Made by a program: the position numbers and the translations under genes. From positions 999,858 to 1,063,857 of the forward strand of contig NZ_AP014568.1 in the NCBI RefSeq assembly GCF_000828895.1: 64,000 nt of DNA, in the 5' to 3' direction. The DNA comes from Serpentinimonas raichei. Its GTDB lineage: Bacteria > Pseudomonadota > Gammaproteobacteria > Burkholderiales > Burkholderiaceae_C. Of the stretch, positions 20,566-31,013 are shown in pieces. The stretch's first letter is position 1, and every line of letters begins with the position of its first letter. The notes beneath the pieces were generated by a model, which did not search any database, was not told where the DNA came from, and saw nothing but the letters and a program-made list of their open reading frames with translations.

Positions 20566-21293
20566 ATGGCTGCACGAAGGCCACGGGCAAAGTGGTCTGC
20601 CATGCGTTGCCGCGCTTGCTCGGCGTCGCGCGCCAGCAACGCTGCCATGAGCGCGCGGTGCTCGTGCAGCGATTGCTGCAAGCGCCCCTGGCGCAGCAGC
20701 GAACCGTGGCGGTTGAGCTTCATGACCTTGCGCAAGTCGGCCACCACCTGCATGCGCCAGCGGTTGCCCGCCAGTTGCAGCAATTGCAGGTGGAAGGCTT
20801 CGTTGGCGGCCAGAAAGCGCTCTGGGCGGGCATCGGAGCTGGCCTCGGTGGTGGGAACGGCGCTGGGGTTGGCAGCTGGGCCGGTGCTGGCCGGGGTGGC
20901 GGATTCGGGTTCGGCCGCTCCCTGGGCCGCTGCTTCGAGCTGCTGGTGCAGGTGTTGCAACTGCTGCATCTGCTCGGGGCTGGCGTGGCGGCAGGCGGCG
21001 GCAGCGGCGTCGGACTCCAGCAGCGCCAGCAGCTCATAGACTTCGCGCAAGTCTTGCTCCGAGACTTCGGTCACGTAGGCGCCACGGCGCAGCTTCATGG
21101 TCACCAGCCCCTCTGCCGCCAGCACCTTGAGCGCTTCGCGCAGGGGGGTGCGGCTGATGCCGAGTTCGGCGGCGATTTTGAGTTCGTCGATCCAACTGCC
21201 CGGCACCAGCTCGCGCTTGAAAATGCGTTGGCGCAGGCGCTCGGCAACCTCCTGGTAGAGGGCGCGCGGGCTCAAGGGGGTGGTAGGTGGCAT
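20562..21293 (-). CDS. GntR-family (FadR/FCD) transcriptional regulator
   Basis: This 243-residue regulator has an N-terminal winged helix with the signature LGISRTPLREALKVLAAEGLV and a C-terminal all-helical FCD ligand-binding domain. The FCD domain is interrupted by an unusual Ala/Pro/Ser/Thr-rich insertion of about 35 residues. The ATG at 21293 (MPPTTPLSPRALYQ) fits the family better than the longer frame. It is divergent from the methylmalonyl-CoA mutase gene 105 bp away, so it probably controls that operon and itself. FCD regulators often sense organic acids or acyl-CoA-related metabolites. Confidence 0.88.
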   Translation of the reverse strand: MPPTTPLSPRALYQEVAERLRQRIFKRELVPGSWIDELKIAAELGISRTPLREALKVLAAEGLVTMKLRRGAYVTEVSEQDLREVYELLALLESDAAAAACRHASPEQMQQLQHLHQQLEAAAQGAAEPESATPASTGPAANPSAVPTTEASSDARPERFLAANEAFHLQLLQLAGNRWRMQVVADLRKVMKLNRHGSLLRQGRLQQSLHEHRALMAALLARDAEQARQRMADHFARGLRAAI

Positions 21294-21322
21294 GGGTAAA
21301 TTGTAGCCCCGCACGCAAAATT

Positions 21323-21352
21323 TTGAATCAATAATTACGAATGCGGTAAAAT
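21323..21352 (+). promoter_or_regulatory. Candidate promoter for methylmalonyl-CoA mutase operon
   Basis: TTGAAT (21323-21328) and TAAAAT (21347-21352) are separated by 18 bp in an AT-rich island of otherwise GC-rich DNA. They lie 45 bp before the mutase ATG, between the two divergent genes. The GntR protein is the obvious candidate regulator, but I could not pick out a clear palindromic operator. Confidence 0.5.
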
Positions 21353-21397
21353 CCGGCCACATGTTGCACGCCCTCCTGGGCGTTGAGAGAGGTTCCC

Positions 21398-23584
21398 ATG
21401 TCGAGTCCCGAGCCCAGTTCCGCGTCTGGTACGCAGATGCAACCCGAATTCAAAACCGCCACGCTGGCCGACTGGCGCGCGGCGGCCACCCAGTCGCTCA
21501 AAGGCGCGGCGCCCGAGTCGCTCAATTGGCGCACGCCCGAGGGCATCGTGATCAAGCCGCTCTACACCGCGGCCGATTTGCAGGGCCTGCCCCACACCGA
21601 CACGCTGCCCGGCTTCGAGCCCTTCATCCGCGGCCCGCAGGCGACCATGTACGCGGTGCGGCCCTGGACCATCCGCCAGTACGCCGGTTTTTCGACCGCC
21701 GAAGAATCCAACGCCTTTTACCGCCAGGCGCTGGCGGCGGGCGGGCAGGGCGTCTCGGTGGCTTTCGATCTGGCCACGCACCGCGGCTACGACTCCGACC
21801 ATCCGCGCGTGTTTGGCGACGTCGGCAAGGCCGGGGTGGCGATCGACAGCGTGGAGGACATGAAAATCCTTTTCGACGGCATCGACCTCGGGCGCGTGAG
21901 CGTGAGCATGACCATGAACGGTGCCGTGCTGCCGGTGCTGGCCGGCTACGTGGTGGCGGCCGAGGAGCAGGGGGTGGCGCAGGCGGCCTTGAGCGGCACC
22001 ATCCAGAACGACATCCTCAAAGAATTCATGGTGCGCAACACCTACATCTACCCGCCCGAGCCCTCGATGCGCATCATCGGCGACATCATCGAGTACACGG
22101 CGCAGCAGATGCCCAAGTTCAACTCGATCAGCATCAGCGGCTACCACTTGCAAGAGGCCGGTGCCAACCAGGCGCTGGAATTGGCCTTCACCTTGGCCGA
22201 TGGCCGCGAGTACGTGAAAACCGCCCTGGCCAAGGGCATGGATGTGGACGAGTTTGCGGGCCGCCTGAGCTTTTTTTGGGCGGTGGGGATGAATTTTTAT
22301 CTCGAAATCGCCAAAATGCGCGCCGCGCGCCTGCTCTGGTGCCGCATCATGAAGGGCTTTGGGGCCAAGAAAGACAAGAGCCTGATGCTGCGCACGCACA
22401 GCCAGACCAGCGGCTGGAGCCTGACCGAGCAAGACCCCTACAACAACGTGGTGCGCACCACAATCGAGGCCATGGCGGCGGTGTTTGGCGGCACGCAGAG
22501 TTTGCACACCAACTCGTTCGACGAAGCGATTGCGCTGCCGACCGAGTTTTCCTCGCGCATTGCGCGCAACACCCAGCTCATCATCCAGGAAGAAACCCAC
22601 ATCACCAATGTGGTGGACCCGTGGGCCGGCAGCTACCTGATGGAGCGCCTGACGCAGGACATGGCGGACCAGGCCTGGGCCCTGATCGAGGAAGTCGATG
22701 CCCTGGGGGGCATGACGCGCGCCGTCGATTCGGGCTGGGCCAAGCTCAAGATCGAAGCCAGCGCAGCCGAAAAGCAGGCGCGCATCGACAGCGGGCGCGA
22801 TGTGATCGTGGGCGTGAACAAATACAAGCTGGCGCAAGAAGACGCGATCGACACGCTGGAGGTGGACAACCACAAGGTGCGCGAGCAGCAGGTGGCGCGC
22901 TTGCGCTCGCTGCGCGCCAACCGCGACAGCGCAGCGGTGCAGGCCGCGCTGGCCGACCTCACGGCGGCGGCACAATCCGGGCAGGGCAATTTGCTGGCGC
23001 TCTCGATTCGCGCCATGCGCCTGCGCGCCACGGTGGGCGAGGTGTCGGACGCGCTGGAGCAGGTTTTTGGGCGCCATCGCGCCGACACACAAAAGGTGAC
23101 CGGGGTGTATGCCGCCGCTTACGACAGTGCCCAGGGCTGGGCCGCCTTGCAGCAGGAAATCGCCGACTTTGCCCAGGCGCAGGGGCGCCAGCCGCGCGTG
23201 CTGATCGCCAAGCTCGGCCAAGACGGGCACGACCGCGGCGCCAAGGTGGTGGCCACGGCCTTTGCCGACCTCGGCTTCGACGTCGATATCGGGCCGCTGT
23301 TCCAGACCCCCGAAGAATGCGCCCGCCAGGCGATCGAAAACGATGTGCACGCGGTGGGCATCAGCACGCTGGCGGCCGGCCACAAGACGCTGGTGCCGGC
23401 CATCATCGAAGCATTGAAGCGCCAGGGGGCGGATGACATCATCGTCTTCGTCGGCGGCGTGATCCCGCGCCAGGATTACGAATTTCTCTACCAGGCCGGC
23501 GTCAAAGGCATCTACGGCCCCGGCACCCCAATCCCGGCCAGCGCCAAAGATGTGCTGGAGCAGATCAAGAAGGCGCTGGGGTGA
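21398..23584 (+). CDS. Methylmalonyl-CoA mutase
   Basis: This 728-residue B12-dependent enzyme interconverts (R)-methylmalonyl-CoA and succinyl-CoA. The N-terminal TIM-barrel substrate domain and the C-terminal cobalamin-binding domain are in one chain. The latter carries D609-x-H611-x-x-G614, with His611 as lower axial cobalt ligand. The ATG at 21398 follows AGAGAGG. The enzyme completes propionyl-CoA assimilation with PccA, PccB, the epimerase and the MeaB chaperone encoded downstream. The vapBC pair is inserted between it and meaB. Confidence 0.96.
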   Translation: MSSPEPSSASGTQMQPEFKTATLADWRAAATQSLKGAAPESLNWRTPEGIVIKPLYTAADLQGLPHTDTLPGFEPFIRGPQATMYAVRPWTIRQYAGFSTAEESNAFYRQALAAGGQGVSVAFDLATHRGYDSDHPRVFGDVGKAGVAIDSVEDMKILFDGIDLGRVSVSMTMNGAVLPVLAGYVVAAEEQGVAQAALSGTIQNDILKEFMVRNTYIYPPEPSMRIIGDIIEYTAQQMPKFNSISISGYHLQEAGANQALELAFTLADGREYVKTALAKGMDVDEFAGRLSFFWAVGMNFYLEIAKMRAARLLWCRIMKGFGAKKDKSLMLRTHSQTSGWSLTEQDPYNNVVRTTIEAMAAVFGGTQSLHTNSFDEAIALPTEFSSRIARNTQLIIQEETHITNVVDPWAGSYLMERLTQDMADQAWALIEEVDALGGMTRAVDSGWAKLKIEASAAEKQARIDSGRDVIVGVNKYKLAQEDAIDTLEVDNHKVREQQVARLRSLRANRDSAAVQAALADLTAAAQSGQGNLLALSIRAMRLRATVGEVSDALEQVFGRHRADTQKVTGVYAAAYDSAQGWAALQQEIADFAQAQGRQPRVLIAKLGQDGHDRGAKVVATAFADLGFDVDIGPLFQTPEECARQAIENDVHAVGISTLAAGHKTLVPAIIEALKRQGADDIIVFVGGVIPRQDYEFLYQAGVKGIYGPGTPIPASAKDVLEQIKKALG

Positions 23585-23609
23585 AGCTGGGCTTGCAGGA
23601 AGCTAAAAT

Positions 23610-23632
23610 GGTAGCTATCATCGATAGATACC
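23610..23632 (+). promoter_or_regulatory. Inverted repeat upstream of vapB (candidate operator)
   Basis: GGTAGCTATC and GATAGATACC form a 10-bp inverted repeat with one mismatch around a 3-bp centre. It starts directly after a -10-like TAAAAT (23604-23609) and ends just upstream of the vapB ribosome binding site. VapB-type proteins commonly repress their own operon at such sites. Confidence 0.55.
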
Positions 23633-23646
23633 CAGAAGGAGCCGCC

Positions 23647-23907
23647 ATGAACACGCCCGCACACACCGCCAAGGTTTTCACCACGGGGCGCAGCCAAGCG
23701 GTGCGTCTGCCCAAGGCGTTCCGCTTTGACACCGACGAGGTGACGATCGAGAAAGTGGGCTCTGCCGTGATCCTTCGCCCCAAGCACGAGGACGACGCCG
23801 TGTGGGCGGCGCGGGTGCAGTCGCTCCTAGCGGGGTTCGAGGGCATGCCTGACGAGATCGAGCGCGACCGCCAGCCCGCTGTCGATGACATCGAGAGCCT
23901 GGATTGA
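23647..23907 (+). CDS. vapB: VapB-type AbrB-fold antitoxin
   Basis: This 86-residue protein has an N-terminal SpoVT/AbrB swapped-hairpin fold ([20 protein letters not shown]), typical of VapB/VagC antitoxins, and an acidic C-terminal tail that would bind the toxin. AGAAGGAG precedes the ATG. Its stop overlaps the vapC start (TGATG). It forms a type II toxin-antitoxin pair inserted between the mutase gene and meaB. Confidence 0.9.
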   Translation: MNTPAHTAKVFTTGRSQAVRLPKAFRFDTDEVTIEKVGSAVILRPKHEDDAVWAARVQSLLAGFEGMPDEIERDRQPAVDDIESLD

Positions 23908-24314
23908 TGGACGCCTTGTACCTGCTCGACACCAACATGGTGATCTACTTGCAGCGCGGTGTGCCCGGTGTGCAGGAGCGGCTGGCGGCGGCCGGCCGAC
24001 AGCGGGTGGCCTTGCCCGCGCTGGTGGTGGCCGAGCTGGCCTATGGTGTAGAAAAAAGCACACAGCAGGCCCGCAACCGCGCCCGGCTGGAGCAACTGCT
24101 GCTGGAAATGACCGTGTTGCCTTGGACGCACAGCGCCATGTGGCACTACGCAAGGCATTTTCATGCCCTGCGCCAGAGTGGTCAGCCCATAGGGCATATG
24201 GATTTGCTGATTGCCGCCCAAGCGCTGGCCGAAAACGCCACGCTGGTCACCCACAACACGCGCGAGTTCGAGCGCATCGAGGGCTTGAAACTGGAGAACT
24301 GGGTCAGCGCATGA
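23907..24314 (+). CDS. vapC: VapC-type PIN-domain ribonuclease toxin
   Basis: This 135-residue PIN-domain protein is a predicted RNase toxin. The acidic catalytic residues are present: Asp in LLDTNMV near the start, Glu in VVAELAYG, and Asp in [11 protein letters not shown]. The THNTREF motif closes the domain. It overlaps vapB by 1 bp, and its stop overlaps the meaB ATG by 4 bp (ATGA). The toxin and a metabolic chaperone are therefore probably translationally coupled. It appears intact. Confidence 0.9.
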   Translation: MDALYLLDTNMVIYLQRGVPGVQERLAAAGRQRVALPALVVAELAYGVEKSTQQARNRARLEQLLLEMTVLPWTHSAMWHYARHFHALRQSGQPIGHMDLLIAAQALAENATLVTHNTREFERIEGLKLENWVSA

Positions 24315-25309
24315 TTGACGCCCTCTTGCACGGAACCGCCATGGCCCAGCGCCGCGCCCTGGCCAAGGCCATCACCTTGCTGGAATCGACCCGCCCCGAT
24401 CACCGCGCCCAGGCCGATGAGTTGCTCACGGCCCTGCTGCCGCACACGGGCAAGGCGTTCAGGCTGGGCATCAGCGGCGTGCCGGGCGTGGGCAAGAGCA
24501 CCTTCATCGAGGCGCTGGGGCTGCACCTGATTGGCCTAGGGCAGCGCGTGGCGGTGCTGGCGGTGGACCCGTCGAGCAGCGTCTCTGGCGGCTCGATCCT
24601 GGGCGACAAGACCCGCATGGAGCGCCTGAGCAACCACGAGCGCGCCTACATCCGCCCCAGCCCCAGCAGCGGCAGCTTGGGTGGGGTGGCCGAGAAAACG
24701 CGCGAGACCATTTTGCTGTGCGAAGCGGCGGGCTTTGACGTGGTGATCGTCGAAACCGTGGGCGTGGGCCAGAGCGAGATCGCCGTGGCCAATATGACCG
24801 ACCTGTTTTGCCTGCTGCAACTGCCCAATGCCGGCGACGAGCTGCAAGCCATCAAGCGCGGCGTGATGGAGCGCGCCGACCTGGTGCTGATCAACAAAGC
24901 CGACCTCGACCCCGCCGCCGCAACCCGTGCCCGGGCGCAAATCTCGGCTGCGCTGCGGCTGCTGGGCTGGAATGAGCGCGCGGGGGCGCAGGAAGCCCCG
25001 CACTGGCACCCGCAGGTGCTGGAGCTGAGCGCCCTGCGCGCCCAAGGGCTGGAGGCGTTCTGGGCCGCCGTGAGCGAATTTCGGCGCCTGCAAAGCGCCG
25101 ACGGGCGCTTGGCGGCGCGGCGCCAGCAGCAAGCGCTGGCCTGGATGTGGGAGCGGGTGCAGGCCGGCTTGCAACAGGCCTTGCGCCACAATCCCGCGGT
25201 GCAGCGCATCCTCGAACCCACCACCCGCGCCGTGGCCGACGGCAGCTTGGCCGCCTCGGTGGCGGCGCGTCGGCTGTTGGCGGCGCATCTGGGCAACCTT
25301 AGCAACTGA
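24311..25309 (+). CDS. meaB: Methylmalonyl-CoA mutase-associated GTPase MeaB
   Basis: This 332-residue G3E GTPase protects and reloads B12 in methylmalonyl-CoA mutase. The P-loop is GVPGVGKST (about residue 58), followed by [18 protein letters not shown] and the base-specificity NKAD motif. The frame is open upstream, but the ATG at 24311 gives the family length and overlaps vapC. Its partner mutase is encoded just before the vapBC insertion, which supports the assignment over the old name ArgK. Confidence 0.94.
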   Translation: MIDALLHGTAMAQRRALAKAITLLESTRPDHRAQADELLTALLPHTGKAFRLGISGVPGVGKSTFIEALGLHLIGLGQRVAVLAVDPSSSVSGGSILGDKTRMERLSNHERAYIRPSPSSGSLGGVAEKTRETILLCEAAGFDVVIVETVGVGQSEIAVANMTDLFCLLQLPNAGDELQAIKRGVMERADLVLINKADLDPAAATRARAQISAALRLLGWNERAGAQEAPHWHPQVLELSALRAQGLEAFWAAVSEFRRLQSADGRLAARRQQQALAWMWERVQAGLQQALRHNPAVQRILEPTTRAVADGSLAASVAARRLLAAHLGNLSN

Positions 25310-25316
25310 GAGACCT

Positions 25317-26849
25317 ATGCAAGACATCCTCGATCAATTGGAACAAAAGCGCGCCGCCGCCCGGCTGGGTGGGGGGCAAAAGCGCATCGACGCGCAACAC
25401 GCCAAAGGCAAGTTGACGGCGCGCGAACGCCTCGAGATCCTGCTCGACGAAGGCACTTTCGAAGAGTGGGACCTGTTCGTCGAACACCGCTGCACCGACT
25501 TTGGCATGGCCGAACAGCGCGTACCGGGCGACGGCGTGGTCACCGGCTACGGCATGATCAATGGCCGCTTGGTGTTCGTTTTCAGCCAGGATTTCACCGT
25601 TTTTGGCGGGGCCTTGAGCGAGGCGCACGCCGAGAAAATCTGCAAGGTGATGGACCAAGCCATGAAGGTGGGGGCGCCGGTGATCGGCCTCAACGATTCG
25701 GGCGGGGCGCGCATACAAGAGGGTGTGGCCTCATTGGGAGGCTACGCCGAGGTGTTTCAGCGCAACGTGCTGGCCAGCGGCGTGATTCCGCAGATCAGCC
25801 TGATCATGGGGCCTTGCGCGGGTGGCGCGGTCTATTCCCCGGCCATGACCGACTTCATTGTGATGGTCAAGGATTCGAGCTATATGTTCGTCACCGGCCC
25901 CGAGGTGGTGAAAACCGTGACGCACGAGGAAGTGACGGCCGAAGAATTGGGCGGCGCCGTGACCCACACCTCGCGCAGCGGGGTGGCCGATCTGGCTTGC
26001 AACGACGACGTGCAGGCGCTGCTGCTGCTGCGCCGCCTCTACAACTACCTGCCGCTCAACAACCGCGAAAAAGCGCCCCGGCGCCCCAGCGGCGACCCGA
26101 TCGGGCGCGTCGAGCGCAGCCTCGACACGCTGGTGCCCGACAACCCGAACAAAGCCTACGACATGAAGGAGCTGATCGTCAAAACGGTGGATGACGGCGA
26201 CTTTTTCGAGCTGCAGCCCGACTACGCCAAAAACATTCTGGTGGGCTTTGCCCGCCTCGATGGCCAGACGGTGGGCATCGTGGCCAACCAGCCGCTGGTG
26301 CTGGCGGGCTGCCTGGACATCAAGAGCAGCATCAAGGCGGCGCGCTTCGTGCGCTTTTGCGACGCCTTCAACATCCCAGTCATCACCTTCGTCGATGTGC
26401 CCGGCTTCATGCCCGGCACCAGCCAAGAATACGGCGGCATCATCAAGCACGGGGCCAAGCTGCTCTACGCCTACGCCGAGGCCACGGTGCCCAAGATCAC
26501 CGTGATCACGCGCAAGGCCTACGGCGGCGCCTACGACGTGATGGCCTCCAAGCACCTGCGCGGCGACGTGAACCTGGCCTGGCCCAACGCCGAGATCGCC
26601 GTCATGGGCGCCAAGGGCGCGGTGGAGATCATCTTTCGCGAAGAGAAGAAAGACCCCGCCAAGCTGGCCGAGCGCGAGGCCGAATACAAACGCCGCTTCG
26701 CCAACCCCTTCGTGGCGGCCGAGCGCGGCTACATCGACGACGTGATCTTGCCGCACGAAACGCGCCAGCGCCTGTGCCGCTCGCTGGTCATGCTCAAAGA
26801 CAAAAAAATCGAAAACCCGTGGCGCAAGCACGGCAATATTCCGCTCTGA
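25317..26849 (+). CDS. pccB: Propionyl-CoA carboxylase beta subunit
   Basis: This 510-residue carboxyltransferase subunit moves CO2 from carboxybiotin to propionyl-CoA, making (S)-methylmalonyl-CoA. Glycine-rich acyl-CoA and biotin-binding loops ([41 protein letters not shown]) are present. It follows meaB by 7 bp. Its alpha partner pccA lies downstream beyond a divergently encoded toxin-antitoxin pair. The composition fits propionyl-CoA rather than acetyl-CoA carboxylase. Confidence 0.95.
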   Translation: MQDILDQLEQKRAAARLGGGQKRIDAQHAKGKLTARERLEILLDEGTFEEWDLFVEHRCTDFGMAEQRVPGDGVVTGYGMINGRLVFVFSQDFTVFGGALSEAHAEKICKVMDQAMKVGAPVIGLNDSGGARIQEGVASLGGYAEVFQRNVLASGVIPQISLIMGPCAGGAVYSPAMTDFIVMVKDSSYMFVTGPEVVKTVTHEEVTAEELGGAVTHTSRSGVADLACNDDVQALLLLRRLYNYLPLNNREKAPRRPSGDPIGRVERSLDTLVPDNPNKAYDMKELIVKTVDDGDFFELQPDYAKNILVGFARLDGQTVGIVANQPLVLAGCLDIKSSIKAARFVRFCDAFNIPVITFVDVPGFMPGTSQEYGGIIKHGAKLLYAYAEATVPKITVITRKAYGGAYDVMASKHLRGDVNLAWPNAEIAVMGAKGAVEIIFREEKKDPAKLAEREAEYKRRFANPFVAAERGYIDDVILPHETRQRLCRSLVMLKDKKIENPWRKHGNIPL

Positions 26850-26873
26850 GGCGCGGCGGCGATGTTTTTTGAG

Positions 26874-27218
26874 CTAGCCCATTCCCAGCACGCGCAGCAG
26901 CGCGCGCCCGATGGCGTCCAGATCGTTGGGGCTCAAGCGCCCGATGCGGCGCTGCAGGCGGGTTTTGTCCACACAGCGGATGTGTTCGATGCGCGCCTTG
27001 GAGCTGCTGCCCGCCGAGGGCACGGCAACCAGCAGGGGAAAGCGCGGCGCCTCGGGGGTGGAAGTCAGGGGTACGACGGCGACGGTGCGGCGGCTGCGGT
27101 TGATGACGCTGGCCGAGAGCAGCACGCAGGGCCGGGTTTTGGCGATTTCGCTGCCGCGCACCGGATCGAGCTCGACCCAGCACACCGCGCCGCGTTCGAG
27201 CGCGTCGTCGCTCGTCAC
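26874..27218 (-). CDS. PemK/MazF-family mRNA interferase toxin
   Basis: This 114-residue protein opens with ERGAVCWVELDPVRGSE, then KTRPCVLLSASVIN and VVPLTST, the beta-barrel core of the MazF/PemK endoribonucleases. The C-terminal region, RIEHIRCVDKTRL, is also typical. Its ATG overlaps the antitoxin stop by 4 bp. It lies on the opposite strand between pccB and pccA. It appears intact. Confidence 0.9.
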   Translation of the reverse strand: MTSDDALERGAVCWVELDPVRGSEIAKTRPCVLLSASVINRSRRTVAVVPLTSTPEAPRFPLLVAVPSAGSSSKARIEHIRCVDKTRLQRRIGRLSPNDLDAIGRALLRVLGMG

Positions 27219-27574
27219 CGGCGGCCTTCGGGCTGGACCGCTGGGGTGTCGAGTTCGGCCTGGGCGGCGCCAAACTCGCGCTCGAAGCTGGCCCGATCAA
27301 AGTCGGGGTCTGCCAGTTCGACCGCTGGCGTGAGCCCACTGCGCACCCATTCCTCGCCCTCACGCGCCAAAACGGGGTGCGTGGCTTCGATGCGATTCAT
27401 GTATTCGCAGGCCGCCAGCAGTTGCGCCTCCTCACGGTCCAGCGCCTGGCGCACCAGATCGACCAAAAACTGGTTGCGCTGCCGTGGCGCAACCGCCTGC
27501 GCCAGCCGGGCGGCGAGTTCATCGGGCAGGCGCAGCAGCACCTGCTTGGGGTGGTGGCTTGGAGTGCTTAGCAT
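27215..27574 (-). CDS. Ribbon-helix-helix type antitoxin of the PemK/MazF pair
   Basis: This 119-residue protein has an N-terminal beta strand and helix, KQVLLRLPDELAARLAQAV, typical of ribbon-helix-helix antitoxins. An acidic C-terminal half (ELADPDFDRASFEREFG) should wrap the toxin. It is translated before and overlaps the toxin gene. The start lies just inside a 47-bp divergent gap with pccA that holds a perfect palindrome. Confidence 0.75.
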   Translation of the reverse strand: MLSTPSHHPKQVLLRLPDELAARLAQAVAPRQRNQFLVDLVRQALDREEAQLLAACEYMNRIEATHPVLAREGEEWVRSGLTPAVELADPDFDRASFEREFGAAQAELDTPAVQPEGRR

Positions 27575-27581
27575 AAGCCAA

Positions 27582-27597
27582 TGTTATCAAGATAACA
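27582..27597. promoter_or_regulatory. Perfect 16-bp palindrome between antitoxin and pccA
   Basis: TGTTATC-AA-GATAACA is a perfect inverted repeat. It lies 8 bp upstream of the antitoxin ATG and 25 bp upstream of the pccA GTG. It is the only evident regulatory element in the gap and is a likely antitoxin/complex operator. Because the gap is so short, it must also overlap any promoter serving pccA. Confidence 0.6.
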
Positions 27598-27621
27598 ATT
27601 TGTACGCAAGAGGTGTCAACC

Positions 27622-29711
<2,090 letters not shown>

Positions 29712-29715
<4 letters not shown>

Positions 29716-30428
29716 GCCCCCACGCTACACCGCTGCGCGGTTCGCTGCCCCCCGAGGGGGCTGATCCGGCTTGGGGCGGCCCGGCGCCGGAGTCGAGCCC
29801 CCACGCTTCACCGCTGCGCGGCTCGCTGCCCCCCGAGGGGGCTGTTCCGGCTTGGGGCGGCCCGGCGCCGGAACTGAGCCCCCACGCTACGCTGCCCCCC
29901 GAGGGGGCTGTTCCGGCTTGGGGCGGCCCGGCGCCGGAACCGAGCCCCCACGCTTCGCTGCCCACCGAGGGCCGCCCCTTCAAGGTGCTGGGCGTGCAGC
30001 AGATCGCCATCGGCGCGCCCGACAAGCAGCGCCTGCACACCCTGTGGGTGCAACTGCTGGGCCTGCCGGTTACGGGCCACTTTCGCAGCGAGCGCGAGAA
30101 CGTAGAGGAAGACATCTGCACCATCGGCCACGGGGCGCACGCGGTGGAAGTCGATCTGATGCAGCCCATCGACGCGCAGGCCAAACCGGCGGTGCACAGC
30201 ACGCCGCTGAACCACATCGGGCTGTGGGTGGACGATTTGCCGCGCGCCGTCGAGTGGCTCACGGCGCAGGGCGTGCGTTTTGCCCCCGGTGGCATACGCA
30301 AAGGCGCGGCCGGCTTCGACATCTGCTTTATGCACCCCAAGGCCAGTGCCGAGTTCCCATTTTCCGGCGAAGGCGTGCTGATCGAGCTGGTGCAGGCGCC
30401 GCCGGAGGTGATTGCGGCGCTGGCTTGA
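29712..30428 (+). CDS. Methylmalonyl-CoA epimerase family (VOC) protein with repeat-encoded N-terminal extension
   Basis: The C-terminal ~147 residues form a vicinal-oxygen-chelate protein expected to epimerise methylmalonyl-CoA, given its place after pccA. The His in LNHIGLWV and Glu in GVLIELVQ fit metal ligands; the usual first His (DHI motif) is Gln here (VQQIAIG). The ATG at 29712 overlaps the pccA stop (ATGA). From there about 88 residues are encoded by 3.5 copies of the dispersed GC-rich repeat, giving a Pro/Gly/Ala-rich tandem peptide ([19 protein letters not shown]). A start nearer the domain is possible but none has a clear ribosome binding site. Confidence 0.8.
29714..29975 (+). 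repeat. Tandem array of the GC-rich dispersed repeat inside a coding region
   Basis: Units begin at 29714, 29795, 29876 and 29942 with lengths 81, 81, 66 and a partial fourth. The 66-bp unit lacks 15 bp. All lengths are multiples of three, so the epimerase frame stays open. Shared cores are GCTGCCCCCCGAGGGGGCTG and CTTGGGGCGGCCCGGCG. The family is the same as at 13478-13645 but on the other strand. Confidence 0.92.
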
Positions 30429-30500
30429 GGTAAAACCCGGCCTAGTCAAAAACCGCTGCGGCTGCCAAACTATGCCCATTTCGCATTCCACGGGATTTAC

Positions 30501-30767
30501 ATGAACGGCTTTACGGTTTCGCGCTTTCCCGCTGCGCTGCGGGCCTTGACCTTGCTTGTGAGCGCGCTGCTGTTGACGGCTTGCGCCAGCGTCAACCTCG
30601 GGGTGTCGGTGCCCCTGGGGCGCGGCGCCTCGGTGGGGGTGGGTGTGGGCAGCGACGGGCGGGTGGGCGTCGGAGTAGGGGTTTCCGTGGGGGTGGGCAG
30701 TGTCAACGTGGGCACCAGCGGTCAGCTTCCTGTCAAGCAATCGTCCGACACTGCACCCCAAAATTAG
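30501..30767 (+). CDS. Small Gly/Val-rich lipoprotein
   Basis: This 88-residue protein has a lipoprotein signal peptide: a hydrophobic stretch ending in the lipobox LLTAC, so it should be lipidated at Cys31 or thereabouts. The mature part is almost wholly alternating Gly-Val-Ser (GVSVPLGRGASVGVGVGSDG and similar), suggesting a beta-rich or flexible surface segment. No named family is recognised. It stands alone, between the propionate genes and the sucA operon. Confidence 0.7.
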   Translation: MNGFTVSRFPAALRALTLLVSALLLTACASVNLGVSVPLGRGASVGVGVGSDGRVGVGVGVSVGVGSVNVGTSGQLPVKQSSDTAPQN

Positions 30768-30904
30768 GTTGACTGGCTGTTATTGCGCTCATTCAGGGTG
30801 ACACCAAGCCCCCTGAGGGACGGTGTCCGGCAGCACCCCAAGATCCAGGAGACAAGCACAAATTTTTCCCTAAAGCCCGCTAACGGTGGCACAATAGTAG
30901 GCTG

Positions 30905-30926
30905 CACAGGTCAAATTTGGCCTGTG
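30905..30926. promoter_or_regulatory. 22-bp palindrome in the sucA upstream region
   Basis: CACAGG-T-CAAATTTG-G-CCTGTG is symmetric except for one mismatched position on each side of the centre. It lies about 90 bp upstream of the sucA start in a 246-bp gene-free stretch. It may be an operator for a dimeric regulator of the 2-oxoglutarate dehydrogenase operon. The regulator is not identified. Confidence 0.45.
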
Positions 30927-31013
30927 TCGCATCCGCCAACCGGTGCAGCCGTGTCGCGGAAGGTTTTCAACCCACTTGTGTTTCCTGCAGGGAAACCGAA
31001 GGCGAGCGATCTC

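Noticed and set aside
21335..23383. 682-residue open frame antisense to methylmalonyl-CoA mutase
   Set aside because: It is a shadow of a GC-rich gene on the opposite strand; the composition is His/Arg/Gly-rich with no recognisable domain.
30783..31013. Upstream extension of the sucA frame
   Set aside because: It precedes the conserved E1 N-terminus and holds a palindrome and other non-coding-like sequence; the ATG at 31014 fits the family.
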